Under the pieces are notes generated by a model that made no database searches, was not told where the DNA came from, and saw only the letters and a list, made by a program, of their open reading frames with translations. From NCBI GenBank assembly GCA_900129675.1, contig FSRD01000001.1, positions 6,375,501 to 6,439,500 on the forward strand: a stretch of 64,000 bases of DNA, read 5' to 3'. Source of the stretch: Bradyrhizobium erythrophlei. GTDB lineage: Bacteria > Pseudomonadota > Alphaproteobacteria > Rhizobiales > Xanthobacteraceae. The translations under genes and the position numbers were made by a program. Shown piece after piece: positions 27,315-35,591 of this stretch (position 1 is its first letter; each line of letters opens with the position of its first letter).

Positions 27315-27713
27315 TCAGCCCGGATCGGGTTCGGCGGCTTCGGTGACCGGGAAGGGCACGCCGGGAAGATAGAGGAGGAGGGGGCGGATTTCGTAGACCG
27401 CTGACGGATTGACGCGGCGCAGGTCGCGGGCGGCCTGGACGGCGGCCGCCTCACCGGCGCAGTCGACGACGTAAAACCCCAGCAACTGCTCCTTGGTCTC
27501 GGCAAACGGGCCATCGATCACCGTTCCGGCGCCCGGACCCCGCAGGGTGCGGGCCTTCCCGGTCGGCCCCAGGCGGGCCGCCGGCCCGAGCCGGCCGTCC
27601 TGATTGAGCCGGTCATGGACCCCTTGCAGATCGGTCATGAGCGCCGCATCCGCCTCTGGTGTCCAGGACATGACTTCGGCTTCCACGTGATAGGCCAGGA
27701 TGGTGTAGAGCAT
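27315..27713 (-). CDS. YCII/DGPF-domain protein
   Basis: 132 residues from ATG 27713 (GAGG 8 bases upstream). Single YCII-like domain of the DGPF group: MLYTILAYHVEAEVMSWTPE, then RTLRGPGAGTVIDGPFAETK, ending in the strand YEIRPLLLYLPG. DGPF proteins are small dimers of ferredoxin-like fold, often next to ECF sigma factors, with unproven enzyme activity. No sigma factor is present here. The open frame extends upstream to 28076, but that part is not protein-like and lacks a start signal. Confidence 0.85.
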   Translation of the reverse strand: MLYTILAYHVEAEVMSWTPEADAALMTDLQGVHDRLNQDGRLGPAARLGPTGKARTLRGPGAGTVIDGPFAETKEQLLGFYVVDCAGEAAAVQAARDLRRVNPSAVYEIRPLLLYLPGVPFPVTEAAEPDPG

Positions 27714-28268
27714 CGGTACCTCGTTTGGTTCGACGGAAAGCCTGCCCCGCATTTGAAGCGGGGTGGTTACCGGTTCGCATGGAGAAAACGCGTCAGAACA
27801 ACAGCCTGGATGATCGGTTCCGAACCGATCACCTGGCGGGCTTGGTCCAAGGACGTTTGGCGCGGTCAATTCCCGACAGGTCATATTGGAACATGATTCG
27901 GCCGCCGGGCGATCCGGCCGGCGTCCCGGTTGCATGCTGCCACGAAACAATCCGGAAACACGATATATCCGCACGCCCTTGAACGCGCCGGGGGAACTCC
28001 ACGACTGATGAGCAGAACGCAGGAACTGCGCAGCATTCATGGAGAGGGTCATGCAACGTAAGCCAGCCACGATCATCAGCGATGCCGCCCGGTCGCCCGC
28101 TTCGACACAGGCCGGCGACTGGCATGATACGAGCGGTCATCACCGCTACTACGGCAGCTCCGCCACCAATGGGGGCGAGCAGATCGTCGAAAGCCGGCGC
28201 GGCCCGCGCCCGCGATCGGTCAATCTCTGCGGCTTCTGATCGCGTATTCGCAAAACGAGATTTCGGAC
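27714..28268. other. 555-base stretch without a convincing gene
   Basis: Frames on both strands are open because of GC content. An ORF at 28039-28239 has a low-complexity product and no ribosome site. I see no RNA or regulatory motif. Confidence 0.3.
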
Positions 28269-28490
28269 ATGACCGCCGCGACTGCACGTACGCTCCTGGT
28301 TCTGTTCCTGCCGTTTCTGCTTTCGCTGGCCGGGCAAGGCGGGATGGCGAAGATGCTCTGTCTGATGACGAGCGTTCTCGCCTTGCTTCTCAGCGTCAAG
28401 GAACACGCTGCCGTCCTGCCCTGGAGCATCGGCATGCTGATTGCAACCGTTTCCGTCTGGGAAAGAATCAGGCGGCGGCGGATGGTGTAG
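28269..28490 (+). CDS. Small two-segment membrane protein
   Basis: 73 residues. Hydrophobic stretches at about 8-24 (TLLVLFLPFLLSLAGQG) and 26-43 (MAKMLCLMTSVLALLLSV), possibly a third at 50-62, and a basic tail ERIRRRRMV that should face the cytoplasm. No strong ribosome site. Composition supports a real membrane peptide; function unknown. Confidence 0.45.
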   Translation: MTAATARTLLVLFLPFLLSLAGQGGMAKMLCLMTSVLALLLSVKEHAAVLPWSIGMLIATVSVWERIRRRRMV

Positions 28491-28497
28491 CGAACTT

Positions 28498-28583
28498 CGT
28501 CATTCTCGGATGGTCCGAAGGATCAGACCTCCGGTGTGCAATAGCACATCGTTGTTCGCACTTCGCGCGCCCCGAAATGACAT
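28498..28583. repeat. Palindromic extragenic repeat element
   Basis: Runs from TCGTCATTCTCGGATGGTCC to CGCGCCCCGAAATGACATC. The outer arms (GTCATT / AATGAC) are inverted, and the inner GGTCCGAAGGATCAGACC is a small hairpin. I recognise this layout from Bradyrhizobium intergenic repeats. Confidence 0.5.
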
Positions 28584-28588
28584 CACAC

Positions 28589-28620
28589 AAAAAAGGCGCG
28601 GCAGGATGGCCCGCCGCGCC
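28589..28620 (-). terminator. Intrinsic terminator of the leftward small RNA
   Basis: Read leftward: stem GGCGCGGC / GCCGCGCC (8 perfect pairs, 10-base loop) followed by TTTTTT. Strong and correctly placed 60 bases after the mini-ORF stop. Confidence 0.75.
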
Positions 28621-28681
28621 CCAACTCTTGAACTCGCTGGTCCAGGGCTGAGAGCGCCCCGATGCCAAGCCTCAAATGAGC

Positions 28682-28726
28682 TTAGCGGGCGATCCCAGCG
28701 AGGTGACAGCGCTTGGTAAGAGACAC
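28682..28726 (-). CDS. 14-residue leader-type peptide behind a 17-nt anti-16S ribosome site
   Basis: GTG 28726 to TAA: MSLTKRCHLAGIAR. The ribosome site AAGGAGGTGATCC ends one base from the start codon if the full complement is counted; the GGAGG core is 8 bases away, which is ideal. The peptide is basic and has one Cys and one His. Unrecognised. It is too short for codon statistics, so the case rests on the promoter, ribosome site and terminator around it. Confidence 0.45.
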   Translation of the reverse strand: MSLTKRCHLAGIAR

Positions 28727-28760
28727 TGGATCACCTCCTTTCGTTGGTTGTGGAAACCTT

Positions 28761-28789
28761 AGTATAGGCAGCGAATCTGCCGGTGTTAA
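28761..28789 (-). promoter_or_regulatory. Sigma-70-type promoter
   Basis: Read leftward: TTAACA, 17-base spacer, TATACT. Five of six matches at each box and ideal spacing, with the start expected near 28754. It is the clearest promoter in the window. Confidence 0.6.
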
Positions 28790-28899
28790 GGGCCGGAATG
28801 GCCGATAATGCTGATGGAACAAGGCTGTTTGCCCTGATAGCGAGGCGAGCGCAGGGCAGTTGAGGCCGCCCGCATGGCATGTTAGGTGATCTCTCAAGC

Positions 28900-28973
28900 G
28901 CGGGTGTAGCTCAATGGTAGAGCAGCAGCCTTCCAAGCTGAATACGAGGGTTCGATTCCCTTCACCCGCTCCA
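28900..28973 (+). tRNA. tRNA-Gly (anticodon UCC), integration target
   Basis: A 74-nt gene with encoded CCA: acceptor GCGGGTG pairing with CACCCGC, D-arm GCTCAATGGTAGAGC, anticodon loop CTTCCAA giving UCC (Gly GGA codons), T-arm GAGGGTTCGATTCCCTT. The 20-kb element is inserted at its 3' half, and the 53-bp repeat carried by the element restores the same sequence, so the gene stays intact and functional. Confidence 0.95.
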
Positions 28974-28975
28974 AT
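28923..28975 (+). repeat. attL core, 53-bp direct repeat
   Basis: From the anticodon stem of tRNA-Gly to two bases past CCA. Identical to 48828-48880. The following 16 bases (CTTTTCAATGACTTAG) match the right end at 13 positions, so the homology tapers outside the core. Confidence 0.9.
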
Positions 28976-29002
28976 CTTTTCAATGACTTAGACGGAAATT
29001 AT

Positions 29003-29049
29003 TTAATGCACCTGCATTAAGCGGCTGATTGGGTAACGCTCTGGGTAAC
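29003..29049. promoter_or_regulatory. Left-end palindrome and paired GGGTAAC motifs
   Basis: TTAATGCACCTGCATTAA (29003-29020) is an 8-bp inverted repeat around CC. GGGTAAC follows at 29031-29037 and 29043-29049. The same heptamer occurs in pairs before the terminase operon (inverted) and at the integrase start, so it may bind the integrase arm domain or the AlpA-like regulator. Confidence 0.45.
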
Positions 29050-29105
29050 AAAAAGTGATCAGGGCGCACGGTTGCTGTGCGAGCAAATTAGAGGAATTGG
29101 CGGGG

Positions 29106-29768
29106 ATGAATTCTCACAAAATCATCATGAACGTGAACGCGACGCCTTCGGCGGTCGTCAACTTACGATGTCCGCATTGTCACCACGTTGGGGCGTTTCA
29201 TGGCCTTCCGAATTGCAACGATCTCTCTTGGTCTGAACCACCAATTCCTCCCGTCGTTAATCAGATCAACCATTTTGCGGCCGGCGTGCGCCGCTGTCCT
29301 AACGTCGAATGTCACTCGCTGGTGCAGGTTGTCCTGCAGTCAGGAAAACTCTCCGAAAGCTTCCCGCCGGAGGTCATCGATTTTGACTCCACCAACCTAC
29401 CAACGGACATCCTCACCTCACTAGAAGAAGCCATCAAGGCGCATGCCGCGGGCTGCTTTCGAGCATGCGCGCTGATGGTGAGGCGCGTGCTCGAGGAATT
29501 GTGTGACGACAAGAAAGCAACGGGCGGCGATCTCAAGCAACGGCTAGCTGCGCTCAGCACCAGCGTCGTCGTCCCTAAGGAGCTGCTCGACGCGGCGGAC
29601 GAGTTGCGCCTGCTCGGCAACGACGCAGCACACATCAGCGCGAAGAACTATGACGATATAGGCACCGAGCAAGCGACGCTTGCGATCGAACTGGCGAAAG
29701 AGCTGCTCAAAGCGGTGTATCAATACGCAAGCCTGGTCGACCGTCTGAAGGCGTTGAAGAAGCCGTAG
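29106..29768 (+). CDS. DUF4145 protein (HEPN-like), first gene of the defence operon
   Basis: 220 residues from ATG 29106 (GGCGGGG directly upstream; the start at 29055 has no site). The N-terminal part has a CPHC-HHVG and a CPNVEC pair, a likely zinc ribbon (about 24-78). The C-terminal DUF4145 region includes FRACALMVRRVLEELCDDKK and LRLLGNDAAHISAKNYDD, whose R-x(n)-GN-x-AH pattern marks the HEPN-related fold. DUF4145 proteins often sit beside or fuse to type I restriction enzymes. Here it begins a rightward series of five genes with hsdR and hsdMS. A regulator or RNase role is inferred, not shown. Confidence 0.75.
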   Translation: MNSHKIIMNVNATPSAVVNLRCPHCHHVGAFHGLPNCNDLSWSEPPIPPVVNQINHFAAGVRRCPNVECHSLVQVVLQSGKLSESFPPEVIDFDSTNLPTDILTSLEEAIKAHAAGCFRACALMVRRVLEELCDDKKATGGDLKQRLAALSTSVVVPKELLDAADELRLLGNDAAHISAKNYDDIGTEQATLAIELAKELLKAVYQYASLVDRLKALKKP

Positions 29769-29788
29769 CACCAGGGAGACAAAATCTT

Positions 29789-30151
29789 ATGCCGGATCCT
29801 CTTACAATCGCCGGGGCCGCGGCGGCGTTCAAGTCAACCTTCGACGCGTTGCGATCCGCCATGGGCCTGTTGAAGGACGCGAAGGAATTGTTGCCGTCCG
29901 GAGATCAGCGCCATCAGGCGATTTCGCAGGCGCTTGCAACCGCAGAATCGTCTTCCAAAATTGCTGAGGCCGAAATAGCCAAATCGTTAGGGTTTGAACT
30001 TTGCAAATGCGAATTTCCCCCTACACCGATGCTGACGGTGGGCGAGCTTAATGGAAGACCGAAGACCGGGCCGGTGTACGAATGTCCGAAGTGCGGATTC
30101 AATACAGCGGGACCGTTCACTTACAATCGCATTGCGCCTGAGAGATCGTAA
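29789..30151 (+). CDS. Small zinc-ribbon protein
   Basis: 120 residues, ATG 29789 with AGGGAGA upstream, 20 bases after the DUF4145 gene. The N-terminal 70 residues are alpha-helical (TFDALRSAMGLLKDAKELLP). The C-terminal part has CKCEF and, 40 residues later, CPKCGF, consistent with one zinc site. Family not recognised. The spacing suggests co-transcription and a shared role with the DUF4145 protein. Confidence 0.6.
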   Translation: MPDPLTIAGAAAAFKSTFDALRSAMGLLKDAKELLPSGDQRHQAISQALATAESSSKIAEAEIAKSLGFELCKCEFPPTPMLTVGELNGRPKTGPVYECPKCGFNTAGPFTYNRIAPERS

Positions 30152-30484
30152 CCATTGCCGCGCGGGCCTTCCGGGCCTCGCCCGTGCACCTGCGATCTCG
30201 CGGCACAAAATCCCCGCGCCATGGGAAAATAATCGACGGACGCCTGCCGCCGCTTGATCTGCATAGCCCCAAAACGACGACAAAAGCCCCGGCGCGCCGA
30301 AGCGCAACCGGGGCCTCCATGTCGATCGCCCTCCAAAAGAGGCGGGAGTTTTTTCACCATTTTCATTTTCTATGCTTTAATCGCAGTTGGCATTTCTGCT
30401 TCAAGTCTATAAACGTTCAATTTGGTTCCGACTCGTCCGAGAGTTGTCTTGATTCCGGCCGCAGACCCAGAATGCAGACCGCGA
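30152..30484. other. Gap between the small genes and hsdR
   Basis: Contains a hairpin GCCCCGG (30286) / CCGGGGC (30308) with TTTT on its leftward side, which could end a leftward transcript, and an AT-rich stretch at 30335-30420 that may hold the hsdR promoter. No gene seen. Confidence 0.35.
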
Positions 30485-33016
30485 ATGAAGGAAGCCACTG
30501 CTCGGATCAAGATAAATAAGCTGCTCGAAGCAGCAGGCTGGCGCTTTTTCGCGGATTCGAAGGGGCCTGCGAACATCCAGCTGGAACCCAGCGTCGCACT
30601 CACAAAAAGTGCGCTCGACGACCTCGGCGAGAACTTCGAGGAAGCCTCCAAAGGCTTCATAGATTTCCTGTTGCTTAACGAAAGGGGCTTTCCGTTCATC
30701 GTCCTCGAAGCGAAGTCGGAAGACAAGAATCCGCTCGTCGGCAAGGAGCAGGCACGGAAATATGCGAAATCTCAAAATTGTCGCTTCGTCATACTCTCAA
30801 ACGGAAACCTTCACTACTTCTGGGACCTCGAAAGGGGCAATCCCTACGTCATCACGACCTTCCCGACGGCGGGCTCCGTGGCCGGTTACCAGAAAAGTGT
30901 CCCGGACCCAAAACGGCTCATCGAGGAAGTTGTCGCGGATGATTATGTCGCGCTCACGCAGCGCCCCAGCTATGCATCTGAGGCTGCATGGAAGAGCGAA
31001 GCCGAGCGCCCTCGATTTATTGAGGTCAATGGACTTCGTTTCCTCCGCCCGTACCAGAAGCGGGCTATTGTAGCGATACAGCAGGCCGTGGCGAAAGGCA
31101 GTGATCGCTTTCTTTTGGAAATGGCGACCGGAACCGGCAAAACGCTCACATCAGCTGCAATCATCAAACTTTTTCTTCGGACCGGAAACGCCCGCCGTGT
31201 CCTCTTCCTGGTGGACAGGCTGGAGCTAGAAGATCAAGCGCTAAAAGCCTTCAGGAAGGCGCTCGCGAACGACTACAAAAGCGTCATCTATAAAGAGAAT
31301 CGTGATGATTGGCGTCACGCTGAAATTGTCGTCACCACCGTTCAGTCGCTCCTCTTCAACAACAAATACCAGCGGTTCTTTTCACCTACCGACTTCGATC
31401 TTGTCATCTCCGACGAAGCGCACCGCTCCATCGGTGGCAATGCCCGCGCCGTGTTCGACTACTTTATCGGCTACAAACTGGGTCTCACGGCCACGCCGCG
31501 CGATTACCTCAAGAAGTTTGTGAAAGAAAAGCCTCCGACCAAAGACCCTCGTGAGTTTGAACGCCGCCTGTTGCTCGACACCTACCGTACTTTTGGTTGC
31601 GATGACGGCCAGCCCACGTTCCGATACTCTCTGCTCGATGGTGTAAAAGACGGCTTCCTCGTCAATCCGACTGTCGTGGATGCCCGAAGCGAGGTGACCA
31701 CCCAGCTTCTGTCTGACGATGGCTTTGTCGTTGAGTTTAAAGACGACGAGGGCGAAGACCAGAAGGAGACATACAAGCAGCGCGAATTCGAGAAGCGTTT
31801 CTTCTCCCCCGCTACCAATCAGCTCTTCTGCAAGATTTTCCTCGAAAACGCCCTGCGCGACCCCATCAGTGGGGAAATCGGGAAGTCCATCGTCTTTGCC
31901 GTGAGCCAGAACCATGCCGCCACATTGGCGCACGTCTTGAACGAGATGGCCGACCGCATGTTTCCGGGCAAGTATCAGTCCGACTTCGCCATTCAGGTTA
32001 CCTCGCAAGTGGACGGCGCGCAGCAGCACACGATCAACTTCACCAACAATAATCTGCTCGGCTCCGCCAACTTCCTTCCCGCATACAAGACCAGCAAGGC
32101 GCGCGTTTGTGTCACCGTCGGCATGATGACCACGGGTTACGATTGCCCTGACATCCTTAACTTAGGGCTTTTCCGTCCGATCTTTTCCCCAACCGACTTC
32201 ATTCAGATCAAGGGACGGGGTACCCGGAAGCATGACTTTCGGGAGCAGCTTTTCGACGAGACTATGAAAGAGAACGTCAAAGAGCCAAAGAAGACCGCAT
32301 TCAAGTTATTCGACTTTTTTGCCAATTGCGAATACTTCGAGGAAGAGTTTGATTACGACAAGGTCATTAAACTCCCAAAGCCCCGGACCGGTAAAAAAGG
32401 AGAAGACGGCGGACTTGGTGGATCTACGGGCGCTTCTTACGAGCATCTCGGCGAGGACATTCTTTCGACCATCAAGGTGGAGACCATCGGTTACGACGGT
32501 ATGAGGATTGACCGCGAATTCTATGCAAAATTTGAGGACGTCGTGCGGCAGAACGCCTTTGTTGCGGCTAGCGTCGAAGCTGGCCAGTGGGATCGCGTTG
32601 TCGACTACCTGAACAAAGAAATTTTCGACAAACCGAACGAGTACTACTCTCTCGAAAAATTACGGAAAGCCACGGGTGTGGATCGTCGACTCACACTCCG
32701 CGAAATCTTAGAAAAAATCTTCGGGCTCATTCCTCGCTTCAAGTCCAAGGATGATCTCTTGGAAGAGGAGTTCTCGAAATTTGTCGCTGACTACAAACCC
32801 GACGAAGCCGAGTCCATTCCGGCCATGAAGAACTATTTCAAGGCTTATGCCGCCAGCGACCAGATTCGTCACATCATCGAGTCTGGCCAACTGACCGACC
32901 TCGCAACGAATCCTGTCTTTTCGACGAGGGAATTTAAGGCTGTACCCGCGAAATACCGCACGCTCATCCCTGAATATGTCAAAGATTACGTCTCCCTGAA
33001 TCAGTTCGTCGCGTAG
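30485..33016 (+). CDS. hsdR: Type I restriction enzyme, R subunit (HsdR)
   Basis: 843 residues from ATG 30485; the frame is open from 30422 but that extension has no ribosome site. N-terminal nuclease region with a PD-(D/E)xK pattern: Asp in GFIDFLLLNERG, then IVLEAKSEDK near 73-80, followed by QARKYAKS. Superfamily 2 helicase motor: Walker A MATGTGKT near 213, ISDEAHRS near 309, motif III LGLTATP, motif VI IQIKGRGTRKH. A C-terminal helical domain (from about 690) contacts the methylase core. HsdR translocates DNA and cuts it when the site is unmethylated. The hsdMS gene starts 8 bases downstream. Confidence 0.9.
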   Translation: MKEATARIKINKLLEAAGWRFFADSKGPANIQLEPSVALTKSALDDLGENFEEASKGFIDFLLLNERGFPFIVLEAKSEDKNPLVGKEQARKYAKSQNCRFVILSNGNLHYFWDLERGNPYVITTFPTAGSVAGYQKSVPDPKRLIEEVVADDYVALTQRPSYASEAAWKSEAERPRFIEVNGLRFLRPYQKRAIVAIQQAVAKGSDRFLLEMATGTGKTLTSAAIIKLFLRTGNARRVLFLVDRLELEDQALKAFRKALANDYKSVIYKENRDDWRHAEIVVTTVQSLLFNNKYQRFFSPTDFDLVISDEAHRSIGGNARAVFDYFIGYKLGLTATPRDYLKKFVKEKPPTKDPREFERRLLLDTYRTFGCDDGQPTFRYSLLDGVKDGFLVNPTVVDARSEVTTQLLSDDGFVVEFKDDEGEDQKETYKQREFEKRFFSPATNQLFCKIFLENALRDPISGEIGKSIVFAVSQNHAATLAHVLNEMADRMFPGKYQSDFAIQVTSQVDGAQQHTINFTNNNLLGSANFLPAYKTSKARVCVTVGMMTTGYDCPDILNLGLFRPIFSPTDFIQIKGRGTRKHDFREQLFDETMKENVKEPKKTAFKLFDFFANCEYFEEEFDYDKVIKLPKPRTGKKGEDGGLGGSTGASYEHLGEDILSTIKVETIGYDGMRIDREFYAKFEDVVRQNAFVAASVEAGQWDRVVDYLNKEIFDKPNEYYSLEKLRKATGVDRRLTLREILEKIFGLIPRFKSKDDLLEEEFSKFVADYKPDEAESIPAMKNYFKAYAASDQIRHIIESGQLTDLATNPVFSTREFKAVPAKYRTLIPEYVKDYVSLNQFVA

Positions 33017-33024
33017 GAACCAGA

Positions 33025-35583
33025 ATGCTTGACACCAATACCAGACGCCGCATCGACACGGCGCGCGACATCCTCGTGGGCAAGGTCCCTGATCCCAAGT
33101 CGCAAGTTGAACAGATTACCATCGCCCTAATCTACAAGTTTATGGATGACATGGATGCTGAAGCCGAGGAGTTGGGAGGGAAGCGCAAGTTCTTTACCGG
33201 CCAGTTCGCGCGGTACGGCTGGGCCCAACTTATGCGCGCCGACCTCGGCGGTCACGAAATGCTCGGCCTCTACGCCGAAGGCATCACCAAGATGCCGGAG
33301 AACCCCGGCATCCCGCCGCTCTTCCGGGACATTTTCAAGAATGCTTACCTACCTTACCGCGATCCCGAGACGCTCAAGGCATTCTTGAAAATCATTGACG
33401 AGTTCAACTATGACCACAGCGAGCGCCTTGGCGATGCTTTCGAATATCTGCTGTCAGTCCTCGGCTCGCAGGGCGATGCTGGGCAATTCCGCACGCCGCG
33501 TCACATCATTGATTTCATTGTTGAGATCCTCGATCCGAAAAAGAACGAGAGCGTACTCGATCCGGCTTGTGGCACAGCAGGCTTTTTGATTTCAGCTTAC
33601 AAGCACATCCTGAAAACAAACAGCTCACCCGAGGCGGTCGGATCAAAAAACATCGACGCGACGGATAAAGCGGCGCTGGATTCCTCAACAATCCCCCCGT
33701 CCCGTGGGGACTTGCTCACGCCAGACGAGCGCGGCAAGCTGGCGACCAACTTCAAGGGCTACGATATTTCGCCCGACATGGTTCGCCTCTCTCTGGTGAA
33801 TCTTTATCTTCACGGGTTCACTGATCCGCATATCTTCGAATACGATACCCTCACCTCAGAAGAGCGATGGAACGAATTCGCCGACGTTATCTTGGCCAAC
33901 CCGCCGTTTATGTCCCCAAAAGGCGGTATCAAGCCCCACCGCCGCTTCTCCATTCAAGCAAAGCGCAGCGAAGTTCTCTTCGTGGATTACATGGCCGAGC
34001 ACCTCACGCCCACTGGACGCGCCGGAATCATTGTGCCCGAGGGTATCATTTTCCAGAGCCAAACCGCCTACAGCGATCTGCGGCGAATGCTTGTGGAAAA
34101 CTCACTGGTAGCCGTCGTGTCACTCCCGGCAGGCTGTTTCAACCCCTACTCCGGGGTGAAGACGAGCATACTGATTCTCGACAAATCAATCGCACGGCAG
34201 AGCGAAGCCGTCGCCTTCTTTAAGGTCGAGAACGATGGCTTTGGTCTCGGTGCACAGCGCCGCGCCATTAAGGGAAGTGATCTTCCGCAGATCAAAGTCG
34301 AACTTAGCGCCTATCTCGGTGCGCTCCAACGCCAGCAATCTACCGCCGATCTCCGGCCTGCCCGCGGCTCAATCGTACCGAAAGAAAAGATTGCCGCTAG
34401 TGGCGACTATAACCTCAACGGCGACCGGTATCGAGAGGGAAGGGTTACAGCGTCATCATGGCCATTCGTTCCAGTAGGAAATGTGTTCCGAAAATCGGGT
34501 GAGACCGTTCTTCCAGCGTCACTCAATGGCCCGATCACTTATCTCGGGCTTGAAAATATTACGCAGAACACCGGGAATATTGTGGGAACACTCGTCGCGG
34601 AAAAGCCTGCTGATATTCAGAGCCTAAAAAACCTCTTCAAGCCCCATGACATTCTCTACGGAAAGCTCCGGCCTAATCTGAACAAGGTCTGGCTGGCGGA
34701 CCGCAAGGGCATCTGCTCAACTGACATCTTCGTGATAGAAGCCATCGACGGCGCGACAGAACCAACGCTCTACGCTCACCTGTTCAGAGGCGCACGGTTC
34801 AACGATGCGGTAATGGGACAACTCAAAGGCGCCCAGCTTCCTCGGATCGGCTGGTCGTCGTTCGCCGCGCTTCAGATTCCCCTGCCGCCGCTGCAGGTTC
34901 AGAAGGAGATTGCGGCGGAGATCGATGGCTACCAGAAGGTCATCAATGGCGCACGGGCGGTTATCGACAACTATCGCCCGCACATTCCCGTTCGTCCCGA
35001 TTGGCCAATACTCGAATTGAGTGAAATAACGACCAAGATAACCGACGGTGCACATTTCACTCCGACCTACGTTGAAAGTGGCGTTCCCTTCCTCCGTGTC
35101 ACCGACATTACAGAAAGCAACACATCGAAGAAGTTTATTCCAAAGGAAGAGCATGATGAGTTGATCAAACGCTGCCACCCGGAAAAAGGAGACGTTTTGT
35201 ATTCCAAGAACGGTACCATTGGCGTCGCAAAACTCGTGGATTGGGATTGGGATTTTAGCATCTTCGTCAGCCTCTGCCTTATCAAACCGAAGAGGGACGT
35301 GCTGAATCCGCACTATTTGACGTGCTTCCTGAATTCAGACGCGGCCTACGCCCAGGCGACGGCGAAGTCCAAGTCAGGTACGGTCACGAACCTACATCTC
35401 GTGGACATCAAGACGATTAAAATTCCACTTCCACCCCTCGCTGTTCAGGAAGCCATCGTTGCCGAAATCGAAGCAGAGCAAGAACTAGCGGCAGCCAACC
35501 GCAAATTAGTCGAGCGTTTCGAACAAAAGGTTGAAGACACACTTGATCGCATCTGGGGCGGAGAAGCCCCTGCCGTCACGTAG
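33025..35583 (+). CDS. hsdMS: Fused type I methylase-specificity subunit (HsdM-HsdS)
   Basis: 852 residues. Residues 1-465 are an N6-adenine methylase: helical N-terminal HsdM domain (ITIALIYKFMDDMD), SAM motif LDPACGTAGF near 180 and catalytic ANPPF near 292. From about 475 on comes a complete specificity subunit: target-recognition domain one (WPFVPVGNVFRKSGE), central conserved helix (PPLQVQKEIAAEIDGYQ), domain two (WPILELSEITTKITDGAHF) and a second helix (PPLAVQEAIVAEIEAEQE). M and S are normally separate genes, so this fusion fixes their ratio and is unusual though not unique. Two target domains predict a bipartite recognition site. Confidence 0.88.
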   Translation: MLDTNTRRRIDTARDILVGKVPDPKSQVEQITIALIYKFMDDMDAEAEELGGKRKFFTGQFARYGWAQLMRADLGGHEMLGLYAEGITKMPENPGIPPLFRDIFKNAYLPYRDPETLKAFLKIIDEFNYDHSERLGDAFEYLLSVLGSQGDAGQFRTPRHIIDFIVEILDPKKNESVLDPACGTAGFLISAYKHILKTNSSPEAVGSKNIDATDKAALDSSTIPPSRGDLLTPDERGKLATNFKGYDISPDMVRLSLVNLYLHGFTDPHIFEYDTLTSEERWNEFADVILANPPFMSPKGGIKPHRRFSIQAKRSEVLFVDYMAEHLTPTGRAGIIVPEGIIFQSQTAYSDLRRMLVENSLVAVVSLPAGCFNPYSGVKTSILILDKSIARQSEAVAFFKVENDGFGLGAQRRAIKGSDLPQIKVELSAYLGALQRQQSTADLRPARGSIVPKEKIAASGDYNLNGDRYREGRVTASSWPFVPVGNVFRKSGETVLPASLNGPITYLGLENITQNTGNIVGTLVAEKPADIQSLKNLFKPHDILYGKLRPNLNKVWLADRKGICSTDIFVIEAIDGATEPTLYAHLFRGARFNDAVMGQLKGAQLPRIGWSSFAALQIPLPPLQVQKEIAAEIDGYQKVINGARAVIDNYRPHIPVRPDWPILELSEITTKITDGAHFTPTYVESGVPFLRVTDITESNTSKKFIPKEEHDELIKRCHPEKGDVLYSKNGTIGVAKLVDWDWDFSIFVSLCLIKPKRDVLNPHYLTCFLNSDAAYAQATAKSKSGTVTNLHLVDIKTIKIPLPPLAVQEAIVAEIEAEQELAAANRKLVERFEQKVEDTLDRIWGGEAPAVT

Positions 35584-35591
35584 GTTGAGCG

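Larger units (their letters stand above)
28589..28754 (-). ncRNA. Short leftward transcript with hyper-Shine-Dalgarno and mini-ORF
   Basis: A consensus-like promoter (28761-28789) and terminator bracket a transcript of about 165 nt. It contains GAAAGGAGGTGATCCAG (28727-28743), complementary over 17 nt to the 3' end of 16S rRNA, followed at once by a GTG-initiated 14-codon ORF. The GGTGATCC part of the ribosome site can pair with GGATCGCC inside the ORF (8 pairs, one G-U), and CTCGCTGG in the ORF can pair with CCAGCGAG downstream, so the RNA should fold around its own start. No larger gene follows. It may be a dual-function regulatory RNA or a leader peptide without a client. Confidence 0.6.

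Noticed and set aside
28269..28490. Holin-like role for the small membrane protein
   Set aside because: It lies outside the att repeats and no lysis genes are present; only a small membrane protein is supported.
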